The position numbers and the translations under genes were made by a program. Shown here piece after piece: positions 25,306 through 33,680 of a stretch of 64,000 bases of DNA. Positions within the stretch are counted from its first letter, which is position 1. Each line of letters begins with the position of its first letter. Below the pieces are notes generated by a model. The model was not told the origin of the DNA, searched no databases, and saw nothing but the letters and a program-made list of their open reading frames with translations. Location: positions 5,456,001-5,520,000 of the forward strand of contig NZ_OY771430.1 of assembly GCF_963674565.1 (NCBI RefSeq), given 5' to 3'. Origin of the DNA: an uncultured Carboxylicivirga sp. Its GTDB lineage: Bacteria; Bacteroidota; Bacteroidia; Bacteroidales; Marinilabiliaceae.

Positions 25306-25953
25306 ATGCTAAAAAAAGAACGTTTTCAACGAACCATCGAATATTTTCAAAAAAACATGCCGGTTGCCGAAACCGAGCTGCATTATTCAAATCCTTATGA
25401 GTTGCTGGTGGCTGTTATTCTTTCGGCACAATGCACCGATAAAAGAGTTAACCAATTAACACCTGCAATCTTCGAGCGCTATCCAAATGCCGAAGATATG
25501 GCTCAATCAACACCTGAAGAGATTTTTGAATTGATTCGTTCGTGCAGTTATCCGAATAATAAGAGTAAGCATCTGGTTGGCATGGCTCAAATGCTTGTTA
25601 ATGATTTTAATGGCATAGTACCTGATGATATTAATGAATTGCAAAAACTTCCGGGTGTTGGGCGTAAAACCGCCAATGTAATAGCTTCGGTTGTTTATGA
25701 AAAACCGGCCATGGCTGTTGACACGCATGTTTTTCGCGTTGCAGCTCGCATTGGTTTAACAACTAATTCGAAAACACCCCTTGATACTGAAAAGCAATTA
25801 GTGAAATATTTTCCTGAGGATTTGTTACCCATCGCACATCACTGGCTTATTCTGCATGGGCGATATGTTTGTATTGCACGTAAACCAAAGTGTGGCAAAT
25901 GTGGATTAAAAGAATTTTGCAAGTTTTATTTACAACAATCAGAGTTGGCTTAA
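25306..25953 (+). CDS. nth: Endonuclease III
   Basis: A 215-residue base-excision-repair DNA glycosylase/AP lyase. It has the helix-hairpin-helix LPGVGRKTANVI (catalytic Lys in G-R-K-T, near residue 120), the catalytic Asp in MAVDTHVFRV (near residue 138) and a C-terminal [4Fe-4S] motif C-x6-C-x2-C-x5-C in CIARKPKCGKCGLKEFC. An in-frame alternative ATG is not evident upstream; the ATG at 25301 is in another frame. It follows zupT by 12 bases. Downstream lies a 694-base region holding three small RNA-like units. Confidence 0.97.
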   Translation: MLKKERFQRTIEYFQKNMPVAETELHYSNPYELLVAVILSAQCTDKRVNQLTPAIFERYPNAEDMAQSTPEEIFELIRSCSYPNNKSKHLVGMAQMLVNDFNGIVPDDINELQKLPGVGRKTANVIASVVYEKPAMAVDTHVFRVAARIGLTTNSKTPLDTEKQLVKYFPEDLLPIAHHWLILHGRYVCIARKPKCGKCGLKEFCKFYLQQSELA

Positions 25954-26063
25954 TTGATTAACTTACAAATTGTAAGTATAAGGCTTTAAAATACCTTAAT
26001 TTATCATTTAACAATTATTAACTGCGATAATTTGATAGTATATAAATAAAAGTTGCATATTTG

Positions 26064-26141
26064 CAGTAGGGATTTTCATAAAAATTGGATTTAGTTAGCT
26101 GATTTAAGGGTAAGGACAGATTTTCCGATCTGTCCTTTTTC
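26064..26141 (+). ncRNA. Putative small RNA, unit 1
   Basis: The unit follows a CATATTTG box (26056-26063) preceded by TTTG 21 bases upstream, close to the Bacteroidota TTTG-N19-21-TAnnTTTG pattern. The conserved body includes TTGGATTTAGTTAGCTGATT and AAGGG, then a terminator with 10-base-pair stem AAGGACAGAT / ATCTGTCCTT and loop TTTCCG (26112-26137), followed by a T-run. Compared with units 2 and 3 it lacks about four bases in the middle. The transcript start is inferred from the box. Confidence 0.55.
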
Positions 26142-26225
26142 TTTACTCAAAACTTCTCATTTGCTAACTCTTAACATGAATTAACTTTGTTTGCATTTTG
26201 TTCACTATATAAATTATGATATTTG

Positions 26226-26309
26226 TATTGTAGATTTTTTTTCATAGATTTTGGATTTGGTTAACGAACTGATAAGGTAGGACAGATTGCTCAATCTGTC
26301 CTTTTTTTG
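26226..26309 (+). ncRNA. Putative small RNA, unit 2
   Basis: The unit follows a GATATTTG box (26218-26225). The body reads CATAGATTTTGGATTTGGTT then AACGAACTGATAAGG, and ends in a terminator with stem AGGACAGATT / AATCTGTCCT and loop GCTC (26279-26302), followed by seven T. The loop differs from units 1 and 3 while the stem is kept, which suggests selection on the hairpin. A possible TTG-started mini-ORF (M-D-L-V-N-E-L-I-R) is not preserved in unit 1. Confidence 0.55.
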
Positions 26310-26380
26310 TCTCATGCTGAAACATTTAACACGAATTAACCTTGTTTGAGGTTTCTTTACTATAATATAATGCATCTTTG

Positions 26381-26467
26381 CACTGTAGATTTTTATTCAT
26401 AGATTTGGATTTAGTTAACGAACTGATTTAAGGGTAAGGACAGATTTTCCGATCTGTCCTTTTTTTA
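26381..26467 (+). ncRNA. Putative small RNA, unit 3
   Basis: The unit follows a CATCTTTG box (26373-26380). The body reads CATAGATTTGGATTTAGTTA then ACGAACTGATTTAAGGGT, containing a small AGTT-aacg-AACT hairpin, and ends in the terminator AAGGACAGAT / ATCTGTCCTT (26436-26461) followed by a T-run. Its terminator is identical to that of unit 1 while its body is closest to unit 2. Confidence 0.55.
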
Positions 26468-26647
26468 TTTATAGCCTTTCGCTTCTTTTTTGATCTTCAA
26501 TTATTTCTGACTATTAGTAAATTTCAATTGAATTGCAGATGATTTTGTCTTTAATTGAAGTTTCCCAAAAATACATGTTCATTTTTCTTGTCTGCTTTGT
26601 TGGTTTTTACTAACTTATGTACAGTTTAAACCTCAAAAATCAGCGCT

Positions 26648-27349
26648 ATGGATAATTTGTTTCTAAAATACATGCAAGAGCGTTCGGGGCAACGCAAGGC
26701 GCCTGAAACCAAACATGGTTTGGCAGGACCTGTAATTACCATTTCGCGCGAATATGGTTGTCATGGGCAAAAGATTGGTCAATTACTTGCTGAAAAGATT
26801 ACAAAAGAATTAAGTGCGGCAGGAATTAATAAAGAGTGGAGAATGATCAGTAAAGAGATTCTCGAACGATCGGCCAATGAGCTTAAACTGACTCCTGCAC
26901 TTCTACAGGATTTGAGTGATTACAGGCAGAAAAACTTTTTTGAAAACCTGGCATTGTTCTTCAGTAGTTCTTATTATCCGGGCGATGCAAAAATTAAGAA
27001 TACCATTGCAAAATTCCTGCACGATGAAGCAGAGGAAGGAAATGTTGTAATTGTTGGTCGTGCTGCCGAAGCCATCACTAAAAATATCAAGCAATCGTTT
27101 CATGTTAAGTTGGAGGCACCACTGGAATGGAGAGCAGAGTTAGTGGCGAAAGAAGAGAAAATTAGTTTAAGCGATGCTAAAAAAGAATGCATTGAACAGG
27201 ATAAACGAAGAGCAAACTTCAGAGATTATTTCGAAAATGGTCGTCCAGATATAGATTTCTTCGATTTAAAGATCAATGCAATGACAATGTCGGATGATGA
27301 CATTGTGAATTTATTGTATTGTCTGGCTCGTTCCAGGGGATTCTTATAG
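26648..27349 (+). CDS. Cytidylate kinase-like family protein
   Basis: A 233-residue protein of the cytidylate-kinase-like (PF13189) family. The N-terminal nucleotide-binding segment GPVITISREYGCHGQKIGQLL replaces the classical P-loop, as in this family, and a later basic RADEL-like lid reads EQDKRRANFRDYF. An internal VVIVGRAAEAI strand fits the core P-loop kinase fold. The substrate of the family is not established, so the CMP-kinase name is by homology only. It stands alone on the plus strand after the small RNA units and converges with the fructosamine-kinase gene only 2 bases away. Confidence 0.88.
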   Translation: MDNLFLKYMQERSGQRKAPETKHGLAGPVITISREYGCHGQKIGQLLAEKITKELSAAGINKEWRMISKEILERSANELKLTPALLQDLSDYRQKNFFENLALFFSSSYYPGDAKIKNTIAKFLHDEAEEGNVVIVGRAAEAITKNIKQSFHVKLEAPLEWRAELVAKEEKISLSDAKKECIEQDKRRANFRDYFENGRPDIDFFDLKINAMTMSDDDIVNLLYCLARSRGFL

Positions 27350-27351
27350 TG

Positions 27352-28209
27352 TTACAGATAACTTCTCATCAATTGTTCGGATTGTGATTTGTATGAACTT
27401 CCGAATAAGTTTAGATGGTTGAGCACATGGTACAGCAGATAAATATTCTGTCTGTATTCATATCCTTCTTTTAAAGGATAGGTTTGTTGATAGCTCTGAT
27501 AAAACTGTGGTCCAAAACCACCAAATAATTTAGTCATAGCAAGGTCGGCTTCGCGATGGCCATAATAAACAGCCGGATCGATGAGTACGGCCTTGTTTTG
27601 ATTATCCACCATATAGTTTCCACCCCATAAATCACCATGTAATAGTGTTGGTGGTTCTTCGCTTCCGTCTAAAATCTGATAAATCTGCCTTTCGATACCA
27701 TTAAATAAACGCCTGAATTCGGCATCGCTGAAACCATTTTTTTCGGCCAGAAGAAACTGGAATTTTAATCTTTTATTAAAATAAAACTCAGTCCAGTTAT
27801 TAGACTCTGTTAATGAGGGGAGATTCTCTTGAGGTGTTGCACCAATGTAGTTATCTTCATAAAAACCGTAACTGGTTGATGTGTATTGGTGCAGTTGAGC
27901 AAATGCTTGGCCAAATTCGGTAAAGAAGTTTCCATTCTTTATTCCCGTTTCGATATTTTCCAGTAAAAGAAAATCATCATCAACAACAATAACCTTGGGT
28001 ATTCTTATGCAATTGGCTTTGGATAGTTCTCTGAGTCCGTTTGCCTCATTGCGAAACATGGTGTTAGAAAAGCCCGACTTCAGAAAGAATTGATCACCAC
28101 CTTCAGTTTTTATAACCTGCGTTTTAGCAATACAACCACCACCCACCATTTGATGATGAACAATGGTTGTATCTAATATATCTTCTATTCTTCGAATGAT
28201 ATCATTCAT
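27352..28209 (-). CDS. Fructosamine kinase family protein
   Basis: A 285-residue aminoglycoside-phosphotransferase-like kinase of the fructosamine-3-kinase family. The active-site signature is LLHGDLWGGNYMVDN (catalytic Asp in H-G-D-L-W-G-G-N), followed by LIDPAVYYGHREADLAMTKLFGGF. The ATP-binding lysine is in DQFFLKSG. Bacterial members phosphorylate ketosamines or ribulosamines and so initiate protein deglycation. The start overlaps the upstream phosphatase gene by 8 bases. FN3K-type genes are frequently linked to low-molecular-weight tyrosine phosphatases, which could remove or act on the phosphorylated product; this is inference. Confidence 0.94.
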   Translation of the reverse strand: MNDIIRRIEDILDTTIVHHQMVGGGCIAKTQVIKTEGGDQFFLKSGFSNTMFRNEANGLRELSKANCIRIPKVIVVDDDFLLLENIETGIKNGNFFTEFGQAFAQLHQYTSTSYGFYEDNYIGATPQENLPSLTESNNWTEFYFNKRLKFQFLLAEKNGFSDAEFRRLFNGIERQIYQILDGSEEPPTLLHGDLWGGNYMVDNQNKAVLIDPAVYYGHREADLAMTKLFGGFGPQFYQSYQQTYPLKEGYEYRQNIYLLYHVLNHLNLFGSSYKSQSEQLMRSYL

Positions 28210-28678
28210 TCTCGATATGTTCGATTAAACCCTCGCAAGCATCCTCCAAAAGATCCAGTACCAGTTCAAACCCATCGGCACCACCGTAATAAGGGTCAGG
28301 TACCGATGTGTGATTAAAAGATTTACAATAATCCGTCATCTTACTAATCCTGGATCTTTGCTCATCGTTAGAAGTCATATATTCAAGATCTTCTACATTC
28401 TGATCATCCATACCAATAATGTAATCAAAATGATCGAAATCAACCTTTGCATTTACCTTACGGCTAATGCTGGTTAAATTATAATCACGATTGATCGCAT
28501 GGCGTTGCATACGTCTGTCAGCTGGTTCGCCAGAGTGATAGCCTGCTGTTCCGGCAGAATCAATCTCATATTTAGAAGCTAATCCTTTTTTTTCAACCAA
28601 AGCCTTCATAACAGCTTCAGCACTTGGGCTGCGGCAAATGTTACCAAGGCATACAAAAAGTATCTTTGTTTTATCCAT
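28202..28678 (-). CDS. Low-molecular-weight protein tyrosine phosphatase
   Basis: About 158 residues from the ATG at 28678, which places the catalytic loop VCLGNICRSP (Cys-x5-Arg-Ser) in the usual position near residue 10; an ATG six bases upstream is possible. The general acid Asp lies in VPDPYYGGADGFE near residue 120. It overlaps the fructosamine kinase gene by 8 bases, so the pair is an operon. LMW phosphatases dephosphorylate tyrosine on capsule kinases, but the kinase partner here suggests a role in sugar-phosphate repair. Confidence 0.95.
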   Translation of the reverse strand: MDKTKILFVCLGNICRSPSAEAVMKALVEKKGLASKYEIDSAGTAGYHSGEPADRRMQRHAINRDYNLTSISRKVNAKVDFDHFDYIIGMDDQNVEDLEYMTSNDEQRSRISKMTDYCKSFNHTSVPDPYYGGADGFELVLDLLEDACEGLIEHIENE

Positions 28679-28735
28679 TCTCATCAATTTTACCTCAAAT
28701 ATAATAGTTTACTTATGATGAGAAAGGATAACCTG

Positions 28736-30226
28736 TTAAGGATACAAATATCTGTGACAATCGATGCACAAATAATCCTGCCAGTCTGTTCCAATGTCAA
28801 CAGGATGATGAAATTCGAGTGATTCGTTTATAGTGGCAGTCTCCATATTATCGTGCGTACCTTGAGCTAAAATAGTATGACAAGCATTACAATCCTTTGT
28901 GATTTTTTTGCCACCGATACTTTCGTGTGTATCGTTATGACATCTGAAACAACCGTTAAATTCAAGGTGACCAATATGATCGGGGTATACATCCCAGTTG
29001 GCTCCCATCTCAGGGAAAATATTATTGAGGTAACCATTGGTAATGCCTGAAACAGCTTTATCAACCAGTTGAGGATCCGAATCAGGATAATTATCAGCGT
29101 AAAACTGCCGTATAGTTTCATTAATTACCATCAGAGCAGTATCTGTTGTGGGATACGGATCCTTTAAAATCTCCATCGCAATATATTTAATTTTGGGTAG
29201 TTTTGGTATCTCACCCGATGATATTGCCAGATCAACAAATTCTGATGGGAGCTGATAGTTATGTGACGGACGGTTGTGACAATCCATGCAATCCATAGTA
29301 CGCGTTACTGCTGTTTTGATATCTTCCGGATCCATCGGGCTCCAGCTATCTTCGTATAAGGTAGTATCTCCGGTTTTAAGATTAATATACCGAACCCATG
29401 GAATACTTTCTCTAGCATCATCTGCTGCAATGTATTCTATTTTAACATCAGGGTTGATATGCCAATGAATCCCTTCAGCCAGATTACTGGAACTATGTGG
29501 ACTATTGGTTTTCATTTGTAATTGAATAATCCATTCAGTATTCAGACTGTCTGACAGGTAATGTTTTTCCATATTCAAACGAGGGGTGTAGAATTTCTGT
29601 GGCCAGTGACATTCCTCGCAGGTTTCTTTAGCAGGTCGTAAGCTGGAAATTGGTGTCGGTATAGGTGTAGGATAACTATGGGTCATAACTGCATATACCT
29701 GATACAATCCGGATAATTTAGACTTGACATACCAGTCGGCTCCCTGACCAACATGACATTCGACACAAGCCACTTTTGCATGAGATGAATTCATATAAGT
29801 AACGTATTCGGGTTGCATCACCTTGTGACAAACTTTACCGCAAAACTCTACTGATTCGGTATAATGATATGCTTCATAACTTCCAACTGCAGATAAAAGA
29901 ATTAACACAACTGTACCAATAATAAAAACAGAAGCCGCATTTCGATAACGGGGATCGTTAAAGTCGATAACCATCCATTTCATCTCAAGTGTTTCAGTTG
30001 ATTTACAGGCTCTTCTTGAATTAATAAACATACCTATCGGTATCAAAATTAATCCGAATACCATAATGGCAGGAAGTAAAATATAGGAAAACAATCCCAG
30101 GTATGAACTTCCGGCATTAAATAGAAGGGAGAACAGGAAGCTTACAATGATCAGAAAAAACGAAATTGCAGCAATTATTGTACCTGCAAAAGAAATGTGG
30201 TTGTAATAAGACTTGGGTAGATGCAT
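28736..30226 (-). CDS. NapC/NirT-type membrane multiheme c-type cytochrome
   Basis: A 496-residue protein with three hydrophobic segments near the N-terminus (about 15-36, 45-68, 97-116) and seven heme-attachment motifs: one spaced CGKVCH (residues 129-134, C-x3-C-H) and six standard CxxCH (CVECH, CEECH, CMDCH, CFRCH, CNACH, CIDCH). The first two with SSHAKVACVECHVGQGADWY match the NapC/NrfH quinol-oxidising module; the rest form an extended periplasmic heme domain. It probably passes electrons from menaquinol to a periplasmic acceptor. No terminal reductase is adjacent. The gene stands alone. Confidence 0.9.
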   Translation of the reverse strand: MHLPKSYYNHISFAGTIIAAISFFLIIVSFLFSLLFNAGSSYLGLFSYILLPAIMVFGLILIPIGMFINSRRACKSTETLEMKWMVIDFNDPRYRNAASVFIIGTVVLILLSAVGSYEAYHYTESVEFCGKVCHKVMQPEYVTYMNSSHAKVACVECHVGQGADWYVKSKLSGLYQVYAVMTHSYPTPIPTPISSLRPAKETCEECHWPQKFYTPRLNMEKHYLSDSLNTEWIIQLQMKTNSPHSSSNLAEGIHWHINPDVKIEYIAADDARESIPWVRYINLKTGDTTLYEDSWSPMDPEDIKTAVTRTMDCMDCHNRPSHNYQLPSEFVDLAISSGEIPKLPKIKYIAMEILKDPYPTTDTALMVINETIRQFYADNYPDSDPQLVDKAVSGITNGYLNNIFPEMGANWDVYPDHIGHLEFNGCFRCHNDTHESIGGKKITKDCNACHTILAQGTHDNMETATINESLEFHHPVDIGTDWQDYLCIDCHRYLYP

Positions 30227-30425
30227 AGCTGTAGATTTTTAATGAATTTAAAAAATAATCTTTTAAAATCCAATAGCTTACCCTGTCGAAATGTTTAATA
30301 TGCAGGTAGATATGTGAGATTTTGTCGTTGTAGAATATGTTTAATAAACAAACAGTCTGTAACCTTGTTTTTTTTATACATAAAATCCTTTTACTTTGAA
30401 TGTTGAAGGAACAAATTACAACGCA

Positions 30426-31595
30426 ATGAAAAAGACTAGCCTTATATTGGCTATATTTCTTGTAACAATAGGAATATCAGCCCAGGAAGAATACAAAGAA
30501 GTAAAGCATGAAAAGTTCGAGTATACAGCTGAAAAACAACATGAAGTAGTTTCATTTGATGCAAAAGAAGTAAAATTTAAAAAGCATCCGAAGAATATCA
30601 TATTGTTTATTGGTGATGGTATGGGAGCCGCTCAGGTTTTTGCCGGTATTACTACTAACGGAGGTGTGTTAAATATGCAAAATCTACCTTTTACCGGATT
30701 CAGTAAAACGCAGAGTAGTGATAACTACGTAACGGATTCGGCAGCTGGAGGAACCGCTTTATCAACCGGTAAAAAAACAACCAATGGTACAATAGGGTTG
30801 GATTCAGAAGGCAATAGAATTACCAGCATTCTTGAATATGCAGAAAGAAATGGTAAAGCAACTGGTTTGGTTTCAACATCAGCAATCACTCATGCAACAC
30901 CTGCTTCTTTTATTGCACATCAACCGAGTAGAAATATGTATGAAGAGATAGCAGCCGACTTTATGAATACAGATATTGATTTGTTTATTGGTGGAGGAGC
31001 TGATTTCTTTACAAAACGTGTTGATGGTCGAAATCTGGTTTCTGAGTTAAATGACAAAGGATACAGAATTGCCTATAACATGAAAGAGATTGAACCTTTT
31101 ACAAAAGGGAAGCTGGCTGTATTAACTGCTATTGGTCACAATGCTGGTTATCGTGACAGAGGTGACATGTTACCACAAGCAACCTCAAAAGCTATTGAAG
31201 TATTATCAAATGCTGATAGTAAAGGATTCTTTATGATGGTTGAAGGCAGTCAGATAGATTGGGGAGGGCATCAAAATGATGCTTCTTATGCAACCGGGGA
31301 AGTGTTGGATTTAGACAAGGCACTAGGTGAAGCAATAAAGTTTGCTCTTAAAGACAGGCGGACTTTAATAATTGTAACAGCTGATCATGAAACAGGGGGT
31401 ATGTCAGTAAATGAAGGAGATATGACCAAAGGTTATGTCAAAGCGGCATTTACAACTGGAAATCATACAGCTATTATGGTGCCTGTTTTTGCTATTGGTC
31501 CTGGTGCCGAAGAGTTTACAGGGGTTTATGAGAATACAGAGATCTTCGAAAAAATGTATAAGCTGTTTAAGTTTAAGGAGAAGGATAAAGATTAA
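30426..31595 (+). CDS. Alkaline phosphatase
   Basis: About 389 residues from the ATG at 30426, which begins a signal peptide (cleavage near I-S-A-Q); the TTG at 30396 is unlikely. The PhoA-type active site is present: metal-binding Asp in FIGDGMG, nucleophile Ser in VTDSAAGGTALSTG, and metal ligands in QIDWGGHQND and TADHETGG. It is a periplasmic, zinc-dependent phosphomonoesterase that releases phosphate. It is single and followed by an intrinsic terminator (31626-31647). No Pho box was identified. Confidence 0.95.
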   Translation: MKKTSLILAIFLVTIGISAQEEYKEVKHEKFEYTAEKQHEVVSFDAKEVKFKKHPKNIILFIGDGMGAAQVFAGITTNGGVLNMQNLPFTGFSKTQSSDNYVTDSAAGGTALSTGKKTTNGTIGLDSEGNRITSILEYAERNGKATGLVSTSAITHATPASFIAHQPSRNMYEEIAADFMNTDIDLFIGGGADFFTKRVDGRNLVSELNDKGYRIAYNMKEIEPFTKGKLAVLTAIGHNAGYRDRGDMLPQATSKAIEVLSNADSKGFFMMVEGSQIDWGGHQNDASYATGEVLDLDKALGEAIKFALKDRRTLIIVTADHETGGMSVNEGDMTKGYVKAAFTTGNHTAIMVPVFAIGPGAEEFTGVYENTEIFEKMYKLFKFKEKDKD

Positions 31596-31625
31596 ATCTT
31601 CTGCTATAAAATGTAAAATATTATG

Positions 31626-31652
31626 AGGCTGGATAAGTATTCAGCCTTTTTT
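31626..31652 (+). terminator. Intrinsic terminator after alkaline phosphatase
   Basis: The stem AGGCTG / CAGCCT with a ten-base loop is followed by a T-run, about 30 bases after the stop codon. Confidence 0.8.
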
Positions 31653-31690
31653 ATGCCAATTGATAGGGGAGGATGATGTTGAACCTCCTA

Positions 31691-31888
31691 TACAGTCGTC
31701 CTTTCAGGACTCAGCATGATAATAATTTAAGAACATAGCATTTACATACTATGCGAATACAGAAGTCTAAACGGGACTATCTGTTTACTAAATAATAGAA
31801 TGAAGAGCAAAGCTCTGACTGTAAGAACACAGTACGTAAGTGCTGTGATAAGCAAGAAGGTAAGTTGAGCCCCGGAGGGGCGACTGTA
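31691..31888. repeat. Mosaic palindromic repeat element, copy 2 (198 bp, inverted)
   Basis: The element starts with TACAGTCG and ends with CGACTGTA, like copy 1 at 18768-19034, but in reverse orientation: GTCCTTTCAGGAC is first and GCCCCggaGGGGC last, with CACAGTACGTAAGTGCTGTG and the GATAAGCAAGAAGGTAAGTT stretch in between. It is 69 bases shorter because it lacks the GTTCCGAAGGAAC and one of the CATAGTACGTAAGTG modules. It sits between converging genes (phosphatase and xth), as copy 1 does. The remaining bases between 31596 and 31976 show no gene. Confidence 0.75.
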
Positions 31889-31976
31889 GTATCTGAGGTG
31901 AGAAGATTGATAAATATGGGTGTGATAAAAACAATGGTTAATGACCTTATTATCATTAACCATTTATAATTTAATA

Positions 31977-32744
31977 TTAAACATTAATCTCAATCCCCAC
32001 CGGGCAATGATCAGATCCCATTACTTCAGGCAGAATAAAAGCATCCTTAATTTCAGGCGCAATTGATTCAGAGGCCAGGAAATAATCGATTCTCCAGCCA
32101 ATATTTTTTCCGCGTGCTCCGGCCCTGTAACTCCACCACGAATATTTATCAGGTTCATTAGGATGCAGATGTCGAAAGGTGTCAATTAAGCCTCCATGTG
32201 TAAAACGATCCATACCATCAATCTCCTCCTGCATAAAACCGGCATACTTATTATAATTAGCCTTTGGCCTAGCCAAATCAATTTCTTTGTGAGCTACATT
32301 AAAATCGCCACAACTTAACACTGGTTTCTTTTCTTCCAGCTTCTTCAGATAATCGAAAAAAGCCTTGTCCCAGTCCTGTCGGTAATCCAAACGCTTTAAT
32401 TCACTACCAGAATTTGGTACATATACATTCACGAGGTAGAACTTATCATATTCCACTGTGAGAACGCGACCTTCGTTATCGTGTTCTTCAATACCAATGC
32501 CCTTTGTTACACTAACAGGTTCTTGTTTAGATATGATGGCAGTACCTGAATATCCTTTCTTTTCAGCCGAATTTGAATAAATATGGTATCCAAACATCGA
32601 TTTTAACACCTCTGCTACCTGATCATCCTGTGCCTTCGTCTCTTGTAAACAAAGTATATCGGGAGCCATTTGATCAAACGACTCAAAGAAGTCTTTTTTA
32701 GCAACGGCACGTAATCCGTTAACATTCCATGATATTAATTTCAC
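31977..32744 (-). CDS. xth: Exodeoxyribonuclease III
   Basis: A 255-residue endonuclease/exonuclease/phosphatase-family AP endonuclease. Visible motifs are SWNVNGLRA (Asn near residue 7), the metal-binding Glu in CLQETKAQ (near residue 37), SCGDFNVAH (Asp/Asn pair) and the catalytic Asp-His in GSDHCPVGIEI at the C-terminus. It repairs abasic sites and removes 3' blocks in base excision repair. Length is normal (255-270). The gene is monocistronic; repeat copy 2 lies between its 3' end and the phosphatase. Confidence 0.96.
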   Translation of the reverse strand: MKLISWNVNGLRAVAKKDFFESFDQMAPDILCLQETKAQDDQVAEVLKSMFGYHIYSNSAEKKGYSGTAIISKQEPVSVTKGIGIEEHDNEGRVLTVEYDKFYLVNVYVPNSGSELKRLDYRQDWDKAFFDYLKKLEEKKPVLSCGDFNVAHKEIDLARPKANYNKYAGFMQEEIDGMDRFTHGGLIDTFRHLHPNEPDKYSWWSYRAGARGKNIGWRIDYFLASESIAPEIKDAFILPEVMGSDHCPVGIEINV

Positions 32745-32811
32745 TATTATTTCGTTTTATTTATTTCAAACTAATTGATATAAATACAGATTTCATATCC
32801 TCAATGTTCAA

Positions 32812-33510
32812 TTATCCTCGCAAACTCAAATCCTTAAGATAGCCTTTGTTTAATAACTGAACATCTTTGCCGTCAAGTTTTAGAATTTCTTCTTTCTCCA
32901 GTGTCTTCAGTATTTTAACAGCACTCTCGGTAGTGATACCTGCAAAATCAGCGATATGCTTTCGTGTCATTAAAGTAAATATTTCAGGGTATTGCTTTTT
33001 AAATCCATCGATGTAAAGTAATGATTCTGCCATGCGTCCCATCATTTGTTTATATAAAACAGATCGAAGCGTATCAAATAAACTTATATTCTGCTCTGTA
33101 TACCGACTGATTAAACCATGTCCGAATATTCCGTTTTTACCAATGATTTCATTAATAGCTTGTTTTTCTACCAGTAAAACATGGCAATCGCTGATTGCAA
33201 CCGACGAATAGTTGAATGTATTTTTAGAGAAAACTGATGATAAGCCTACAAATTCTCCCGGTTGAATAATTCGAAGGTTAAAACTTTTATTTACATCTCC
33301 TTCTACATACTGAATGGCTAATCCCCTCGCCACAAATAAAACATATGAAGCAAAGGTTCCTTGTTTCGTAAGGTTATCACCCTTACGAAATTGTACCTGT
33401 GTTCTGCTTGTTCTAATAATCTCTACTTCATTATCATCTAAGGCCTGAAAACAAGGGGCCTGTATATCGCAAATGTAGTCGGTGTCTTTTTCAGTAATCG
33501 TTTTCATCAT
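32812..33510 (-). CDS. Crp/Fnr-family transcriptional regulator (divergent to the CoA-disulfide-reductase-like gene)
   Basis: About 232 residues, started at the first of two adjacent ATGs (33510); a TTG six bases upstream is less likely. An N-terminal cyclic-nucleotide-binding-like beta-roll (about residues 30-130; KGDNLTKQGTFASYVLFV) is followed by a dimerisation helix and an HTH_Crp domain with RKHIADFAGITTESAVKILKTLE. Two cysteines near the N-terminus (C-D-I-Q-A-P-C) might bind a redox cofactor, but the Fnr four-cysteine set is absent. It is divergent from the double-rhodanese oxidoreductase gene and probably controls it through sites in the 170-base intergenic region. Confidence 0.9.
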   Translation of the reverse strand: MMKTITEKDTDYICDIQAPCFQALDDNEVEIIRTSRTQVQFRKGDNLTKQGTFASYVLFVARGLAIQYVEGDVNKSFNLRIIQPGEFVGLSSVFSKNTFNYSSVAISDCHVLLVEKQAINEIIGKNGIFGHGLISRYTEQNISLFDTLRSVLYKQMMGRMAESLLYIDGFKKQYPEIFTLMTRKHIADFAGITTESAVKILKTLEKEEILKLDGKDVQLLNKGYLKDLSLRG

Positions 33511-33550
33511 ACACAAAAATAGAATCTATTTTATGAAATGAACCGATGAT

Positions 33551-33598
33551 CAACTGAAAAGTTGTGCAAGGTCAATTTAAATACGGATCAAGGTCAAT
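33551..33598. promoter_or_regulatory. Candidate operator sites between crp-like gene and oxidoreductase gene
   Basis: An inverted repeat CAACTgaaaAGTTG (33551-33564) is followed by two direct repeats AAGGTCAAT at 33568-33576 and 33590-33598, spaced 22 bases (two helical turns). They lie between the divergent Crp/Fnr gene and the oxidoreductase. A TAGTTTTG box (33631-33638), fitting the Bacteroidota -7 consensus TAnnTTTG, follows 33 bases later. Confidence 0.45.
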
Positions 33599-33680
33599 GC
33601 ATTTTTTCAGGTTCTTTTTTGGATAGGATATAGTTTTGTCACAAGAAAATTTGAATATAAAAACATAAAATAAAGTCTAT

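Larger units (their letters stand above)
25954..26647. other. Intergenic region with a tandem triplicate of promoter-RNA-terminator units
   Basis: No protein gene is visible in these 694 bases. Three homologous units, about 155-162 bases apart, each have an AT-rich promoter-like segment ending in a [CG]ATnTTTG box, a ~75-base conserved stretch and a strong intrinsic terminator. Units 2 and 3 also share the upstream block TTAACAYGAATTAACYTTG. The last ~185 bases, before the cytidylate-kinase-like gene, are AT-rich and presumably hold its promoter. Confidence 0.7.

Noticed and set aside
26084..26452. Eight-residue mini-ORFs (M-D-L-V-N-E-L-I) in the triplicate units
   Set aside because: They need a TTG start, and the frame is cut short in unit 1 by a four-base deletion, so coding is unlikely.
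26064..26467. CRISPR array
   Set aside because: There are only three long units of ~160 bases with internal terminators, no short repeat-spacer periodicity and no cas genes.
31742..31963. A 73-codon minus-strand ORF overlapping the repeat element
   Set aside because: Its sequence is a translation of the palindromic repeat element; a similar artefact occurs at 18788-18976 in copy 1.
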